A stretch of 64,000 bases of DNA from Janthinobacterium sp. SUN073 (GCF_030397665.1 NZ_JAPUBT010000005.1:1-64000), one strand, 5' to 3'. Numbered from the stretch's first letter, positions 1 to 8,894 are shown. Notes: a model not told the origin generated them from the sequence alone. Program-made: numbers and translations.

Positions 1-543
1 ATTGCCGCTAAATTGGTACTTGCCGGCCATGAAGTCGGCGTTGTTGATGTCCAGGGTGGACGCCACCAGGCCCGCCGTGTTGACCGAGGCTCCTTTGCCG
101 AACAGCACGCCGTTCGGGTTGACGATAAACACCTTGCCGTTGGCCGACAAGTTGCCGAGGATGGTCGTGCCGTCGCTGCCCAGTACGCGGTTCAGGGCTA
201 CCGCATTGCTGTTCGGCTGAACGAATTGCACCGACTCGCCCTTGTTGATATTGAAGTTGGCCCAGTTGATGACGGCGTTCTGGCTGCCCTGCCTGATCAC
301 CGTGGCGCCCGGCGCGCCATTGATCGTTGCCTGGCCCGCCACCACCGCGCCGCCCGTGGGTCCGGCCAGCGCAAGACTGCCGTAGCCCAACATCAGCGCC
401 GCCGCCATGCTGGTCAAGGCGAAATGCGCCCCGCCGCCGCTGCATCCTGGCATCGAGCGCTTGCCGGCGGATTTGACGTTTTCGGACACGGCGGCGTACG
501 CGCCGGTGGCCTGGTTCCAGATGGAGCGGTAGATGCGGTTCAT
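1..543 (-). CDS. TpsA-type filamentous haemagglutinin-like exoprotein, N-terminal part (cut by window edge)
   Basis: The frame is open from an ATG at 543 to the window edge, so only the first 181 residues are present. The start (MNRIYRSIWNQATGAYAAVSE) matches the extended signal peptide region of large autotransported and two-partner-secreted proteins; a hydrophobic core (LTSMAAALMLGYGSLALA) follows at about residues 43-60. The next stretch has the TPS secretion-domain pattern: a repeated beta-helix-like region and an NPNGV motif near residue 145, the signature recognised by TpsB partners. It lies 33 bp downstream of tpsB on the same strand, so the two are probably co-transcribed. The passenger function (adhesin, haemagglutinin or contact-dependent toxin) cannot be judged from this fragment. 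Confidence 0.88.
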   Translation of the reverse strand, partial: MNRIYRSIWNQATGAYAAVSENVKSAGKRSMPGCSGGGAHFALTSMAAALMLGYGSLALAGPTGGAVVAGQATINGAPGATVIRQGSQNAVINWANFNINKGESVQFVQPNSNAVALNRVLGSDGTTILGNLSANGKVFIVNPNGVLFGKGASVNTAGLVASTLDINNADFMAGKYQFSGN

Positions 544-576
544 GGCGGTGTCCTGAGTTTTTTAACTTGTACTAAT

Positions 577-2235
577 TTAGAAATACTTGACGGCTTGCAG
601 CCAGAAACGGCCTGCCGCATCCGGTGCCGAGGTCGCCTTGGCATTGCCCAGTTTGTGTGCGTAATACGCCTTCAGCACGAGCGCATTGGCGCCCGTCCAC
701 GTCACGCCCACGCCGGCGCCGCTCAGGGTGCGGCGGTTCTCGCCGGCGCTCCAGGCGTCGCGGTTCAGCTTGACGCTGCCCGTGTCGGCAAAGGCCAGCA
801 CCTGCAGCTGGCCGGGCAAGGCCGTAAACGCCGTGACGTTCTGGCGCAGTTCCAGATTCAGCACGTAACCCTGGTCGCCATACGCCTCGCCGCCCGGATA
901 GGCGCGCACGCCGCCCACGCCGCCGATACCCATCTTTTCAGAGACGTCGAGATTTTTCGACGCCGCCTGGCCGCTGACGGTGCCGAACAAGCTCGTCTCG
1001 CCGCCCAGGCTTTGCACGCGCGCCGCGTTGAAGGCGAGCTTGTTGAAGTGGCCGTTGCTCTTCACCGTCAGCTGATCGATCCGGCGTGCCAGCGGCGTCT
1101 CGATCTCGATCTTGCCCGTGGTGTAAGTGATGGAATAGGTGCTCACGCCACCACCGCCCCAGCCATCCTTGGCGTCGCCGTTCAGGTTCAGCATCCACAC
1201 CCTGGCCGTCTTGTCGTTGACCGTGCCCGTCGATTCCGTGCGGTCCTGGAACGTCTTGTCGTCGTAGCTGACCTGTGCATACAGGTTGCTGCCGCGCGAG
1301 CGGATCAGCGGATAACTGCCGTAGGCGCTGGCGATCTTCGCCGTACCCTTGGCGTCGAGCACGGCAAATTCCTTGCCCAGCTTGTAATCCATATACGTAT
1401 AGGCGCCGCCCAGGCGCAGCAAACCGGCCTGCCCCTGGTACGCGCCACGCACGTAATTGAGCCCGTCGGCCGAGGTAAACGCGCGCACGGTGGCCACGTC
1501 GCCGATGCCGGCCAGTTCATTGATGTTCAGCGTGGCGCCGATGCGGTTGCGGCCCGTGTAGCGGTTGCCCTGGTTATCGATGTCGATGCTGCCGTTGAAG
1601 CGCGATCCCGGCTGCACCTCGACGATGAGGTCGGACGCGCCCAGGGACGCGCCCGGCGCCAGGGTCGAGCTCACCTGCACGCCAGGCAAGTCCGACAGCA
1701 GCAGCAAGCGCCGCTCCAGCGGCGGCGTGGAAATCACTTGCCCGTCGAGACCGGACAGTATCGTGCCGGCCAGGCCGTCGGACAGATTGCTCTGGTTGCG
1801 CAGTTGCACCTGACCATACTGGCCCGGCAGCACGGTGATTTGCACCACGCCATCCTGGATGTCTTGCGCCGGCAGATACGCCTGCGCCAGGAAATAGCCA
1901 CGGTTCTGGTAATAGCTGGCAATTTTTGACGCCATGACGCGCAGCTCGCCCAGGGTCAGCTCGCTACCCGGCACGAAACCCGTGCTGGCGATCAGTTCGC
2001 TCTCGGCAAAGACGGGCGGCGCCGCGATCTGCAGGCGCTGCACCGTGATGCGCGTGGTATCGCCCAGCGTGGTGGCCGGCACATTGCCCTGCTGCACGCG
2101 GATGGCCGGTGCCGCCTTCGGCAACTGGGGCGCGACGGGAATCTGCTGCAGCTGGCTGCCTGCGCTGGGGGGATCGACAGCGTACGCGTTCTGGATCAAC
2201 AGCAGCAAGGTCAGGGGCAGGAGTTTGGCGCGCAA
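577..2235 (-). CDS. TpsB outer-membrane transporter of two-partner secretion (ShlB/FhaC/HecB family)
   Basis: The predicted product is an Omp85-superfamily pore that would export the adjacent TpsA protein across the outer membrane. After a signal peptide ending in NAYA there is a proline-rich linker, POTRA-like domains (for example FVPGSELTLGELRVMASKIASYYQ in part, then QITVLPGQYGQ), and a C-terminal beta-barrel ending in phenylalanine (VKYF), as BAM substrates do. I place the start at a TTG at 2235 because GAGAGG lies 5 bases upstream and it gives a compact classical signal peptide; a longer frame from a TTG at 2283 has no clear ribosome binding site. The product is about 552 residues, normal for the family. 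Confidence 0.88.
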   Translation of the reverse strand: MRAKLLPLTLLLLIQNAYAVDPPSAGSQLQQIPVAPQLPKAAPAIRVQQGNVPATTLGDTTRITVQRLQIAAPPVFAESELIASTGFVPGSELTLGELRVMASKIASYYQNRGYFLAQAYLPAQDIQDGVVQITVLPGQYGQVQLRNQSNLSDGLAGTILSGLDGQVISTPPLERRLLLLSDLPGVQVSSTLAPGASLGASDLIVEVQPGSRFNGSIDIDNQGNRYTGRNRIGATLNINELAGIGDVATVRAFTSADGLNYVRGAYQGQAGLLRLGGAYTYMDYKLGKEFAVLDAKGTAKIASAYGSYPLIRSRGSNLYAQVSYDDKTFQDRTESTGTVNDKTARVWMLNLNGDAKDGWGGGGVSTYSITYTTGKIEIETPLARRIDQLTVKSNGHFNKLAFNAARVQSLGGETSLFGTVSGQAASKNLDVSEKMGIGGVGGVRAYPGGEAYGDQGYVLNLELRQNVTAFTALPGQLQVLAFADTGSVKLNRDAWSAGENRRTLSGAGVGVTWTGANALVLKAYYAHKLGNAKATSAPDAAGRFWLQAVKYF

Positions 2236-2404
2236 AAGAATCCTCTCGATCACAGAATCAGCGGTGGGAGGCAAAGTTGCCAAAAATTAATTTAATAGTT
2301 CCCATACTGTAACAGTTCCGCTTTACAACCTGACCGTCTTTATTTTTTATATTGAGAAAGTGCGCATCGATTCGCTTTCCTGGCGAGTTTGGCGCGCAAA
2401 ATGC

Positions 2405-2665
2405 TCAAACGGCGCGTCGATCAAGCAGTTTCTGGTCGATTTGACGGTAAGCGCTACGTTTTAAATCGATGATTTCCCGCAGCACTGACGGCGACACGCA
2501 CCACTGCTCGCCATCGCACAGCAGGCAGCAGGCAGCAGCTTGTGGTATTCATGCCGATAATGGTGCCGACGCGTACGCCAGGTACTTGTCGGTGAAGGCG
2601 ACGGTATCGCCGGGTTTGAACTCAGCCAGGGCCGGCGCGAGCGTGCCGCTGCTGTGATTGAAGCA
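2405..2665 (-). pseudogene. Decayed small conserved-looking gene with two frameshifts
   Basis: Read on the minus strand in three successive frames this stretch gives a coherent small protein: about 2650-2585 encodes a segment containing FKPGDTVAFTDKYLA; a shift near 2582 continues as VRVGTIIGMNTTS; after a CTGCTGCC-rich stretch near 2535 a second shift gives CDGEQWCVSPSVLREIIDLK and then YRQIDQKLLDRRAV before a TGA at 2405-2407. No single frame covers it. The pattern recalls small KOW/SH3-like basic proteins, but I do not recognise a named family. The exact 5' end is uncertain. Sequencing error at two places is the alternative explanation. Confidence 0.5.
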
Positions 2666-2701
2666 AATACGTCAAGCCATGATTTGACACTGCCCATGTA
2701 T

Positions 2702-2733
2702 CTCCTGCACTGACACCATCGTCAGTGCAGGAG
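2702..2733 (-). terminator. Perfect 13-bp inverted repeat after livF
   Basis: CTCCTGCACTGAC and its exact complement flank a 6-base loop, 27 bp beyond the livF stop. A strong RNA hairpin is expected on either strand, but no T-run follows on the minus strand, so it may be a 3' stabiliser or a Rho-dependent end rather than a classical intrinsic terminator. Confidence 0.5.
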
Positions 2734-2759
2734 CTGGAGCACGCGCGTCAAACGTCTTC

Positions 2760-3482
2760 TCAATGCCCTCCCCCCAGATAAGCGGCGATCACCTTCGGAT
2801 CGGTCTTCAGACTTTCGGCCGGGCCGTGCACGGAGATGCTGCCGTTTTCCAGCACGTAGCCGTAATCGGCCACGTTCAGGGCGGCGGCGGCGAATTGCTC
2901 CACCAGCAGCATGGTCACGCCTTCGCCTTTCAGGCGCGTGATGATGCGGAACACTTCCTCCACCAGGATGGGCGCCAGGCCCATCGACGGCTCGTCGAGC
3001 AGGATCACTTCCGGGTTCAGCATCACGGCGCGCGCCATGGCCAGCATCTGCTGCTCGCCGCCCGACAAGGTGCCGGCCAGCTGGTCGCGCCGCTCCTTCA
3101 GACGGGGGAACAGTTCCAGCGCCTTGTCCAGGTCGCCCTTGATATCGCCTTTCGGGCGCGCGCGCGTAAAGCGGGGAAAGGCGCCCAGCAGCAGGTTGTC
3201 CGTCACCGACATGGAGGAAAACACGCGCCGGCCTTCCGGCGAATGGGCCAGGCCGGCGCGCGCGATCTTGTGCGAGTCGAGCCCCGTGACGTCCTTGCCG
3301 CCCAGGGTGACGGTACCGGACTTGGGTTTGAGCATGCCGGAAATGGCGCGCATGGTGGTGGTCTTGCCGGCGCCGTTCGAGCCGATCAGGGTCACCAGCT
3401 TGCCCTTCGGGACTTCAAGCGAAATGCCGTGCAGGACTTCGACTTTGCCGTAGGCGGCGTGCAGATTATGAATGGTCAGCAT
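2760..3482 (-). CDS. livF: Branched-chain amino acid ABC transporter, ATP-binding subunit LivF
   Basis: A 240-residue ABC ATPase of the LivF class, the second ATPase of the high-affinity leucine/isoleucine/valine importer. Visible motifs are Walker A (GSNGAGKTT, about residues 34-42), the ABC signature LSGGEQQMLA, Walker B VILLDEPSMGL and the switch histidine region LLVEQF. It is the last gene of the minus-strand operon and starts 10 bp after the stop of the fused permease/ATPase gene. Length and motif spacing are typical and no residue looks damaged. Confidence 0.95.
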   Translation of the reverse strand: MLTIHNLHAAYGKVEVLHGISLEVPKGKLVTLIGSNGAGKTTTMRAISGMLKPKSGTVTLGGKDVTGLDSHKIARAGLAHSPEGRRVFSSMSVTDNLLLGAFPRFTRARPKGDIKGDLDKALELFPRLKERRDQLAGTLSGGEQQMLAMARAVMLNPEVILLDEPSMGLAPILVEEVFRIITRLKGEGVTMLLVEQFAAAALNVADYGYVLENGSISVHGPAESLKTDPKVIAAYLGGGH

Positions 3483-3492
3483 GGTCTTCCTC

Positions 3493-5436
3493 TCAGTGCG
3501 CCGCGGGGCTCAGGGTGTCGGCGCTGCCGCCCAGGTAGGCTTCGATCACTTTCGGATCGCTCTGGACAAGCGCGGGTGCGCCTTCGGCGATCTTCTGGCC
3601 GAAGTCCAGCACCGTCACCACGTCCGACAGGGCCATCACCACGTCCATGTGGTGTTCGATCAGGATGATGGTGATGCCGTGGTCGCGGATCTTGCGGATG
3701 ATGGCCATCAGCTCCTTGATGTCGGGCGCCGTCAGGCCCGCCGCCGGTTCGTCGAGCAGCAGCAAACGCGGATTGAGGCCCAGCGCGCGGCCGATTTCCA
3801 GCAGCCGCTGCTTGCCATACGGCAGATTGCGCGCCTCTTCGTTGGCCAGGTCGGCCAGGCCGACGAATTCGAGGATGCTGGCGGCCCGCTCGCGCGCCAG
3901 GCGCTCTTCGCGCTTGTAGCGCGGCGTATGCAGCATCACGTCCAGCATGTTCGACTTGAAGGTGTTGTGCAAGCCCACCAGCACGTTTTCGGTGGCCGTC
4001 ATCTCGCCGAACAGCTGCACGTTCTGGAAGGTGCGCGCCACGCCGCCCAGGGCGATTTCGGACGGCGTGCGGCCGGAAATGACGGCGCCGGCAAATTCGA
4101 CCTTGCCCGCCGTCGGCTTGTAGATGCCCGTCAGCACATTCATCATCGTGCTCTTGCCCGAGCCGTTCGGCCCGATCAAGCCGTGCACGGAGCCCTGTGT
4201 GACGTTCAAGTCCACCTGGTTCAGCGCTTTCAGGCCACCGAACTGCATCAGCGCCTGGTCCACGCGCAGCAGCGTTTCGCCGCGCTGTCCACCCTGGGCG
4301 TGGTCAAAAGGCGCCACGCCGTGCGAGGCGACCGCCTGCACATGGCGCCGGCCCTTGCCCACAAAACTCATCAGGAAGCCGACGATGCCGTCCTGCAGGT
4401 AGTAGACGACAAACAAGGTCATCAGGCCGAAGATGGTCAGGCGCCAGTCGATCATATTGTCCAGCTTATAGGAATACGCGGCCAGGCCGATGGTGGCGAC
4501 CAGCGGCACGAGCACGCCGCGCACGGTGGAGCGCTTCTTGGCCAGCATGAAGGCGGAACCGATCACGCCCAGCACGGCGGCAGCCACGGCGATCTTGCGG
4601 AACAACTCGATGTCCGCCAGCAGGCTGGGCAGCATGACGACGATCAGGGCGCCGAGCAAGGCGCCCGAGCGCGTCTTGCGCCCGCCCATGATGACGGCCA
4701 GCAGGAACAGAATGGTCAGCTCGAAGTTGTAGGTATTGGGCGAGATATATTCTTCCGAATACGCATACAGGCTGCCGGCCAGGCCCGCGAAGCCGGCGCT
4801 GATGACAAACGCATACACTTTATAGCGATACACGGACACGCCCATGCAGTCCGAGGCGATGGGGCTGTCGCGCAATGCTTCAAACGCCCGCCCCAGGTTC
4901 GACTTCAGGATGCGGTGCACGACCACCAGCGAGATCACCATCAGCGCGGCGACCATGTAGTAGTACTCCACCTCGCTCAATCTGTGGCCGAACAGGACGG
5001 GCTTGTGGATCTTGATGCCCATCGGCCCTTCCGTCAGGAAGCTCATTTCATTGATCAGGATTTGTATGATGGTGCCGAAAGCCAGGGTCACCATGGCCAG
5101 GTACGGCCCCGTCACGCGCAGGGCCGGCAAGGCCAGGATGGCGCCAAACAGGGCCGCGCCCAAGATGCTGGCGGGGATGGCCAGCCAGAACGACAGGCCC
5201 AGCTTGAACACCAGCACGCCCGTGGCATACGAGCCGATGCCGAACAGGCCTGCGTGGCCCAGCGACACCTGCCCCGTGTAGCCGACGACGATGTCGAGGC
5301 CGAACAGCAGGATGGCGTAGATCAGGATGGTCTCGGCCAGGTGGATGTAATACGGATTCGGGATGACAATCGGGAACAGCACGAGCGCGGCCAGGCCCGC
5401 CGCGCAGAGCGCCAGCATGGTGAATTTCTTGTTCAT
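3493..5436 (-). CDS. livMG: Fused LivM permease-LivG ATPase of the branched-chain amino acid ABC transporter
   Basis: A single 647-residue frame joins two subunits that are separate proteins in E. coli. Residues 1 to about 330 form a LivM-type permease with a run of hydrophobic helices and the cytoplasmic-loop motif EALRDSPIASDCMG. A basic/Gln-rich linker (about 345-385) follows. The C-terminal part is a LivG-type ATPase with Walker A GPNGSGKST near residue 420, a signature in the form LPYGKQRLLEIGRAL, Walker B LLLLDEPAAGL and LIEHHMD. It starts 7 bp after the livH stop. The fusion fixes one permease half and one ATPase at 1:1, so the assembled importer would be LivMG plus LivH plus LivF. Confidence 0.94.
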   Translation of the reverse strand: MNKKFTMLALCAAGLAALVLFPIVIPNPYYIHLAETILIYAILLFGLDIVVGYTGQVSLGHAGLFGIGSYATGVLVFKLGLSFWLAIPASILGAALFGAILALPALRVTGPYLAMVTLAFGTIIQILINEMSFLTEGPMGIKIHKPVLFGHRLSEVEYYYMVAALMVISLVVVHRILKSNLGRAFEALRDSPIASDCMGVSVYRYKVYAFVISAGFAGLAGSLYAYSEEYISPNTYNFELTILFLLAVIMGGRKTRSGALLGALIVVMLPSLLADIELFRKIAVAAAVLGVIGSAFMLAKKRSTVRGVLVPLVATIGLAAYSYKLDNMIDWRLTIFGLMTLFVVYYLQDGIVGFLMSFVGKGRRHVQAVASHGVAPFDHAQGGQRGETLLRVDQALMQFGGLKALNQVDLNVTQGSVHGLIGPNGSGKSTMMNVLTGIYKPTAGKVEFAGAVISGRTPSEIALGGVARTFQNVQLFGEMTATENVLVGLHNTFKSNMLDVMLHTPRYKREERLARERAASILEFVGLADLANEEARNLPYGKQRLLEIGRALGLNPRLLLLDEPAAGLTAPDIKELMAIIRKIRDHGITIILIEHHMDVVMALSDVVTVLDFGQKIAEGAPALVQSDPKVIEAYLGGSADTLSPAAH

Positions 5437-5443
5437 GTGATCC

Positions 5444-6334
5444 TCAGACTTTCTTGATCGCGGCTTTGCCGAACAGGCCGGACGGCTTGACGGCCAGCAC
5501 CAGCAGCAAGAGCAGCAGGCCTGGCACTTCCTTGTAACCGGTGGAAATGTAATAGCCGGTGGTGGTCTCCGCGATGCCCAGGATCAGGCCGCCGACGATG
5601 GCGCCCACGCCCGAGGTCAACCCGCCGATGATGGCCACCGCGAACGCCTTCAAGCCCAGTGAGGCGCCCATGGTGGCACCGGTCAAGGTCAAAGGCGCCA
5701 CCAGCACGCCCGCGAAAGCGGCCGTGGCCGACGACAGCGCATACGAAAAGGTGATCACCATGCCCGTGTTGATACCCATCAAACCGGCCGCGTCGCGGTC
5801 GTTTGCCGTCGCCACCACGGCCTTGCCGTAGATCGACTTGCGGTTGAACAGCTCGACGGCCAGCATGATGGCCAGCGCGCCGACGATGACGGCCACCTGC
5901 ATCGGCTGCACGTTCGCGCCCAGCACCTTGAACGGCGCGGCCGAGAGCGGCGACGGGAAGGTCAGGTCGTCCTTGCCCCAGATGTTTTCCGCCACGTTTT
6001 TAAAGATGATGGCCAGCGCGATGGTCGACATGATCCAGCCGAATTCGGACTTGATCTTGATGGCGGGCCGCACGCCTATCCATTCGACGAACACGCCCTG
6101 CAAGGCGCCGAAGGCGATGACGATGGGGACCATCAGCAAATAGCTCATGTAAGGGCCGCCATGGATGGTGCCCACCAGGGAGAGGCCCACCAGCGCGCCC
6201 AGCATCAGGGACTCGCCCTGGCCGAAATTGAGGGTGCCGGAAGTGGCGAAGGTCAGCTGGTAGCCGAAGGCGATGACGGCGTAGATCATGCCCAGCGCGA
6301 CGCCGCTGAAGACAAGCTGCAGGAAGATTTCCAT
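5444..6334 (-). CDS. livH: Branched-chain amino acid ABC transporter permease LivH
   Basis: A 296-residue inner-membrane protein with about eight hydrophobic segments and LivH-family sequence (the early FGYQLTFATSGTLNFGQGE motif and the late GGLTSGVGAIVGGLILGI loop). It forms the second translocation half with the permease part of the LivMG fusion. The ATG at 6334 has GGGGA 6 bases upstream. It is separated from the upstream binding-protein gene by 93 bp holding a hairpin with a T-run, and from the downstream gene by 7 bp. Confidence 0.95.
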   Translation of the reverse strand: MEIFLQLVFSGVALGMIYAVIAFGYQLTFATSGTLNFGQGESLMLGALVGLSLVGTIHGGPYMSYLLMVPIVIAFGALQGVFVEWIGVRPAIKIKSEFGWIMSTIALAIIFKNVAENIWGKDDLTFPSPLSAAPFKVLGANVQPMQVAVIVGALAIMLAVELFNRKSIYGKAVVATANDRDAAGLMGINTGMVITFSYALSSATAAFAGVLVAPLTLTGATMGASLGLKAFAVAIIGGLTSGVGAIVGGLILGIAETTTGYYISTGYKEVPGLLLLLLVLAVKPSGLFGKAAIKKV

Positions 6335-6359
6335 GGTATTCCCCGGAAGACGAAAGATG

Positions 6360-6398
6360 AAAAAATGGCCAGTCCTGATTCCTCAAGGCTGGCCATTG
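6360..6398 (-). terminator. Intercistronic terminator/attenuator between livJ and livH
   Basis: On the minus strand AATGGCCAG and CTGGCCATT form a 9-bp stem with a 16-base loop followed directly by a run of T. It follows the binding-protein gene and precedes the membrane components, so partial termination here would keep the binding protein in excess over the membrane complex. Confidence 0.75.
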
Positions 6399-6427
6399 CG
6401 CGGCTAGATACTTGGAATTAGCCGGAC

Positions 6428-7585
6428 TTATTTGGCGAGGACGACCTTGCCGTCCTTGACTTCGCCAAACACGGTCAGCTCGGCCGTGATCGCTTCATGG
6501 TTGGTTTTGCTGAACGGCTTGTTGTAGGTCGTCACGGCGCCTTCCACCTTGTCAGTCAGGTTTTCCAGCGCGGCGCGCACTTTCGGGCCATCCGTGCCGC
6601 CCGCCTGTTTGAAGGCCGCGGCCAGCAGGTAGATGGAATCGTAGCCTTGCGCAGCCGAGACGGCCGACGGCATGCGGCCGCCCGATGGCTTGTAGGCAGC
6701 CACATAGGCGTCGATGAAGGCCTTGCGCTTCGGTGTGCTGGCATCCTGGATGAAGGTTTGCGGCATGCGCGTGCCGTTGCCGTTCTTGCCGGCGTTGTCG
6801 ATGAAGTTACCCATGGCCAGAGTCCAGCTGCCGATCAGCGGCACTTTCCAGCCCAATTTTTCCATGCCGTTGGCGATCTGCGCCAGTTCCGGGCCGATGC
6901 CGTAGGTCAGCACCACTTCCGCGCCAGCCTGCTTGGCTTTCAGCAGCTGGGCTGTCATGTCGACGTCCTTGATATTGTATTTCTCAATGGCGACGGGCTT
7001 GACGCCTTTCTTTTCCAGCGCCTTTTCCAGGTCTTCGCGGCCCAGCTGGCCATAGTTGGTCGAGTCGGCCAGGATCGCCACTTTCTTGAACTTGCGGTTC
7101 TCGATGGCCTCATGCACGATCATGCCGGACTGGATGGTGTCATTGGCCGCGTTGCGGAAGATATAGTTTTCCGGCTGGTCGGCGAACTGCTTGGTGACGA
7201 TGGATCCCGTCGCCACATTGTTCATGACGGGAATCTTGGCTTCCTGGTAGAAGCGCTGCGAGGCCAGGGCCACGCCCGTGTTGATGTAGCCGACGGTGGC
7301 GGCGACTTTTTCCTTGTTGATCAGCTCCTGGGCGATTTGCACGCCCCGTTCGTTCTTCGCTTCGTCGTCGCGCTCGATCAGCAGCAGGGAACGGCCCAGT
7401 ACGCCGCCCTTGGCATTGATTTCAGCGACGGCCAGCTTGACGCCGTCGCGCATCGACACGCCCATCGGCGCGGAGCCGCCCGTGAACGGACCGGACACGC
7501 CGATCTTGATGGGGTCGGCTGCGACTGCCGCCTGCGAGAAACCCAAAACCAAACTTGCCACGAGCAATTTCTGTTTCAAATTCAT
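6428..7585 (-). CDS. livJ: Periplasmic branched-chain amino acid-binding protein (LivJ/LivK family)
   Basis: A 385-residue type I periplasmic binding protein (Peripla_BP_6 class). A Sec signal peptide ends at AAVAA, followed by the family opening DPIKIGVSGPFTGGSAPMGVSMRDG in part. It should bind leucine-type or related amino acids in the periplasm and hand them to LivH/LivMG. Two ATGs lie six bases apart (7591 and 7585); I chose 7585 because AGGAG then sits about 6 bases upstream. It is the first gene of the operon. The true ligand could be another amino acid or an amide, since this family is broad. Confidence 0.93.
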   Translation of the reverse strand: MNLKQKLLVASLVLGFSQAAVAADPIKIGVSGPFTGGSAPMGVSMRDGVKLAVAEINAKGGVLGRSLLLIERDDEAKNERGVQIAQELINKEKVAATVGYINTGVALASQRFYQEAKIPVMNNVATGSIVTKQFADQPENYIFRNAANDTIQSGMIVHEAIENRKFKKVAILADSTNYGQLGREDLEKALEKKGVKPVAIEKYNIKDVDMTAQLLKAKQAGAEVVLTYGIGPELAQIANGMEKLGWKVPLIGSWTLAMGNFIDNAGKNGNGTRMPQTFIQDASTPKRKAFIDAYVAAYKPSGGRMPSAVSAAQGYDSIYLLAAAFKQAGGTDGPKVRAALENLTDKVEGAVTTYNKPFSKTNHEAITAELTVFGEVKDGKVVLAK

Positions 7586-7665
7586 TGTCATCTCCTCTGT
7601 TACAACGTTTTTAATGCCACTTATTTTTATTGTCGTACGCTGGATAACCGCCCCATCGATAAATC

Positions 7666-7694
7666 ATTGTAGGTGAGTAAACATGCACCAGCAA
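7666..7694 (-). promoter_or_regulatory. Candidate sigma-70 promoter of the liv operon
   Basis: On the minus strand TTGCTG and TACAAT are separated by exactly 17 bases, about 75-80 bases upstream of the binding-protein start. The -35 matches consensus at four of six positions and the -10 at five of six. It is a pattern match only. Confidence 0.4.
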
Positions 7695-7961
7695 CAACTA
7701 CATATGACGCATCGCAACATGCAGAAAAGACCGAATTGCTGGCCCGATGTCAGTCTTTTGTAAGGAAAATATGACGCAAATTGGCGCACTTGCGCCATCG
7801 GGTAACAATCCGTGGAAAAACACGCCAGGAAAATAGGCGAGCTCGGCGATTCACCAAGCCGCTGATCTGGCGCAATATTGGCACTGTCCAGCATGCTAAG
7901 GTCGGCCATGCCAGCGCATGCGCGCCGGTCCAATCAGCCACTGCTACCGCATGGAGGCCAT
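7695..7961. other. Intergenic region between the liv promoter and the lipoprotein gene
   Basis: The stretch separates two divergent genes and must hold the promoter of the lipoprotein gene. Short open frames cross it on both strands but none has a ribosome binding site or protein-like composition. I see no convincing operator, repeat or RNA structure. Confidence 0.4.
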
Positions 7962-8870
7962 ATGCAGCGCCCGCAGAACTCATCCGTTTCCACCCTGCTT
8001 CTTTACGCCACCGCCAGCTTGCTGCTGGGCGGCTGTGCCAGCAAGCTGGCACCCGTACGCACCTTTGCCGAGCAAACGCAAAAGATGTCGCAGCACTTCG
8101 AACCCATGCTGGCGGGCGGCGTCCACAGCTGCATGGACAATGCCATGCGCAAGCGTTTGATCCTGGCCGAGCGTTTCGATGCGCAAGCCAGTGAACAGGC
8201 GGCGCGCGCCGATTGCGCCGCGATCGCGCAAGCCAGCGTGTCGGTCGCCAGCCTGAACGATGTCCTGCTGCGCTACGCCCACACCATGGCGGCGCTGGCC
8301 GATGACAAGCTGCCCGTCTACAAGGAAGAGCTTGGCGGACTCGGCGATGCGCTGGGCGGCCTGGCACAGCCGGGCACCGGCGCGCCCCTGCTCGATGCGA
8401 ACAAGCTGTCCAAGGTCGTCAAATTGAGCGAACACCTGAGCCGCCTGGCCACGCAGCGCGTACAGAAATCGGCCTTGCGCGAATTGCTCGACGAGCAGGA
8501 AGCCGTCGATATCGTCAGCAATGCGCTCAAGGAGTATGCCCAGCGCAGCTACCGCGCCGGCTTGCAGGATGAATTGCGCGACCTGGACCTGCTGCGCGGC
8601 GCCGTCGACAAGGCCGCGCCGCGCGAACCGCTGGCCGCCAACTACATCCGCACGCGTCTGCACCTGGAAGGGCGGCAATTGCAGGAAAGGGAAAAGATCG
8701 TCGCCGCGTATGTCGCCGCCGTCGACGCCCTGCAAGCCAGCGTAGCCGCGCTGCGGGCCAATCTCGATCGCCTGCAGGCGCCCGAACTGGAGCGGCAGCT
8801 GGCGCAATTTTCACGCGACGTCGCCACGCTGCAAAAACAGGCTGTTTTCTATGGTCCCGCCCGCTGGTAA
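7962..8870 (+). CDS. Predicted lipoprotein of unknown function
   Basis: I do not recognise the family. The product (302 residues) begins with a lipoprotein signal peptide with lipobox LLGGC at about residues 22-26, so the mature protein should be lipid-anchored. The rest is Ala/Leu/Glu-rich, largely helical and probably coiled coil, with a conserved-looking region around DELRDLDLLRGAVDKAAPREP. The ATG at 7962 has GGAGG 4 bases upstream and gives a clean signal peptide; a frame open from 7878 would bury it. It lies 24 bp before a second unknown gene, so the two are likely co-transcribed. Confidence 0.75.
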   Translation: MQRPQNSSVSTLLLYATASLLLGGCASKLAPVRTFAEQTQKMSQHFEPMLAGGVHSCMDNAMRKRLILAERFDAQASEQAARADCAAIAQASVSVASLNDVLLRYAHTMAALADDKLPVYKEELGGLGDALGGLAQPGTGAPLLDANKLSKVVKLSEHLSRLATQRVQKSALRELLDEQEAVDIVSNALKEYAQRSYRAGLQDELRDLDLLRGAVDKAAPREPLAANYIRTRLHLEGRQLQEREKIVAAYVAAVDALQASVAALRANLDRLQAPELERQLAQFSRDVATLQKQAVFYGPARW

Positions 8871-8894
8871 GCGGCGCGCACACTGGAGTATCCC

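Noticed and set aside
2461-2697. 78- and 62-codon open frames at 2461-2697 (minus) and 2469-2657 (plus)
   Set aside because: Neither looks protein-like; the coherent signal runs through several frames on the minus strand and is reported as a pseudogene.
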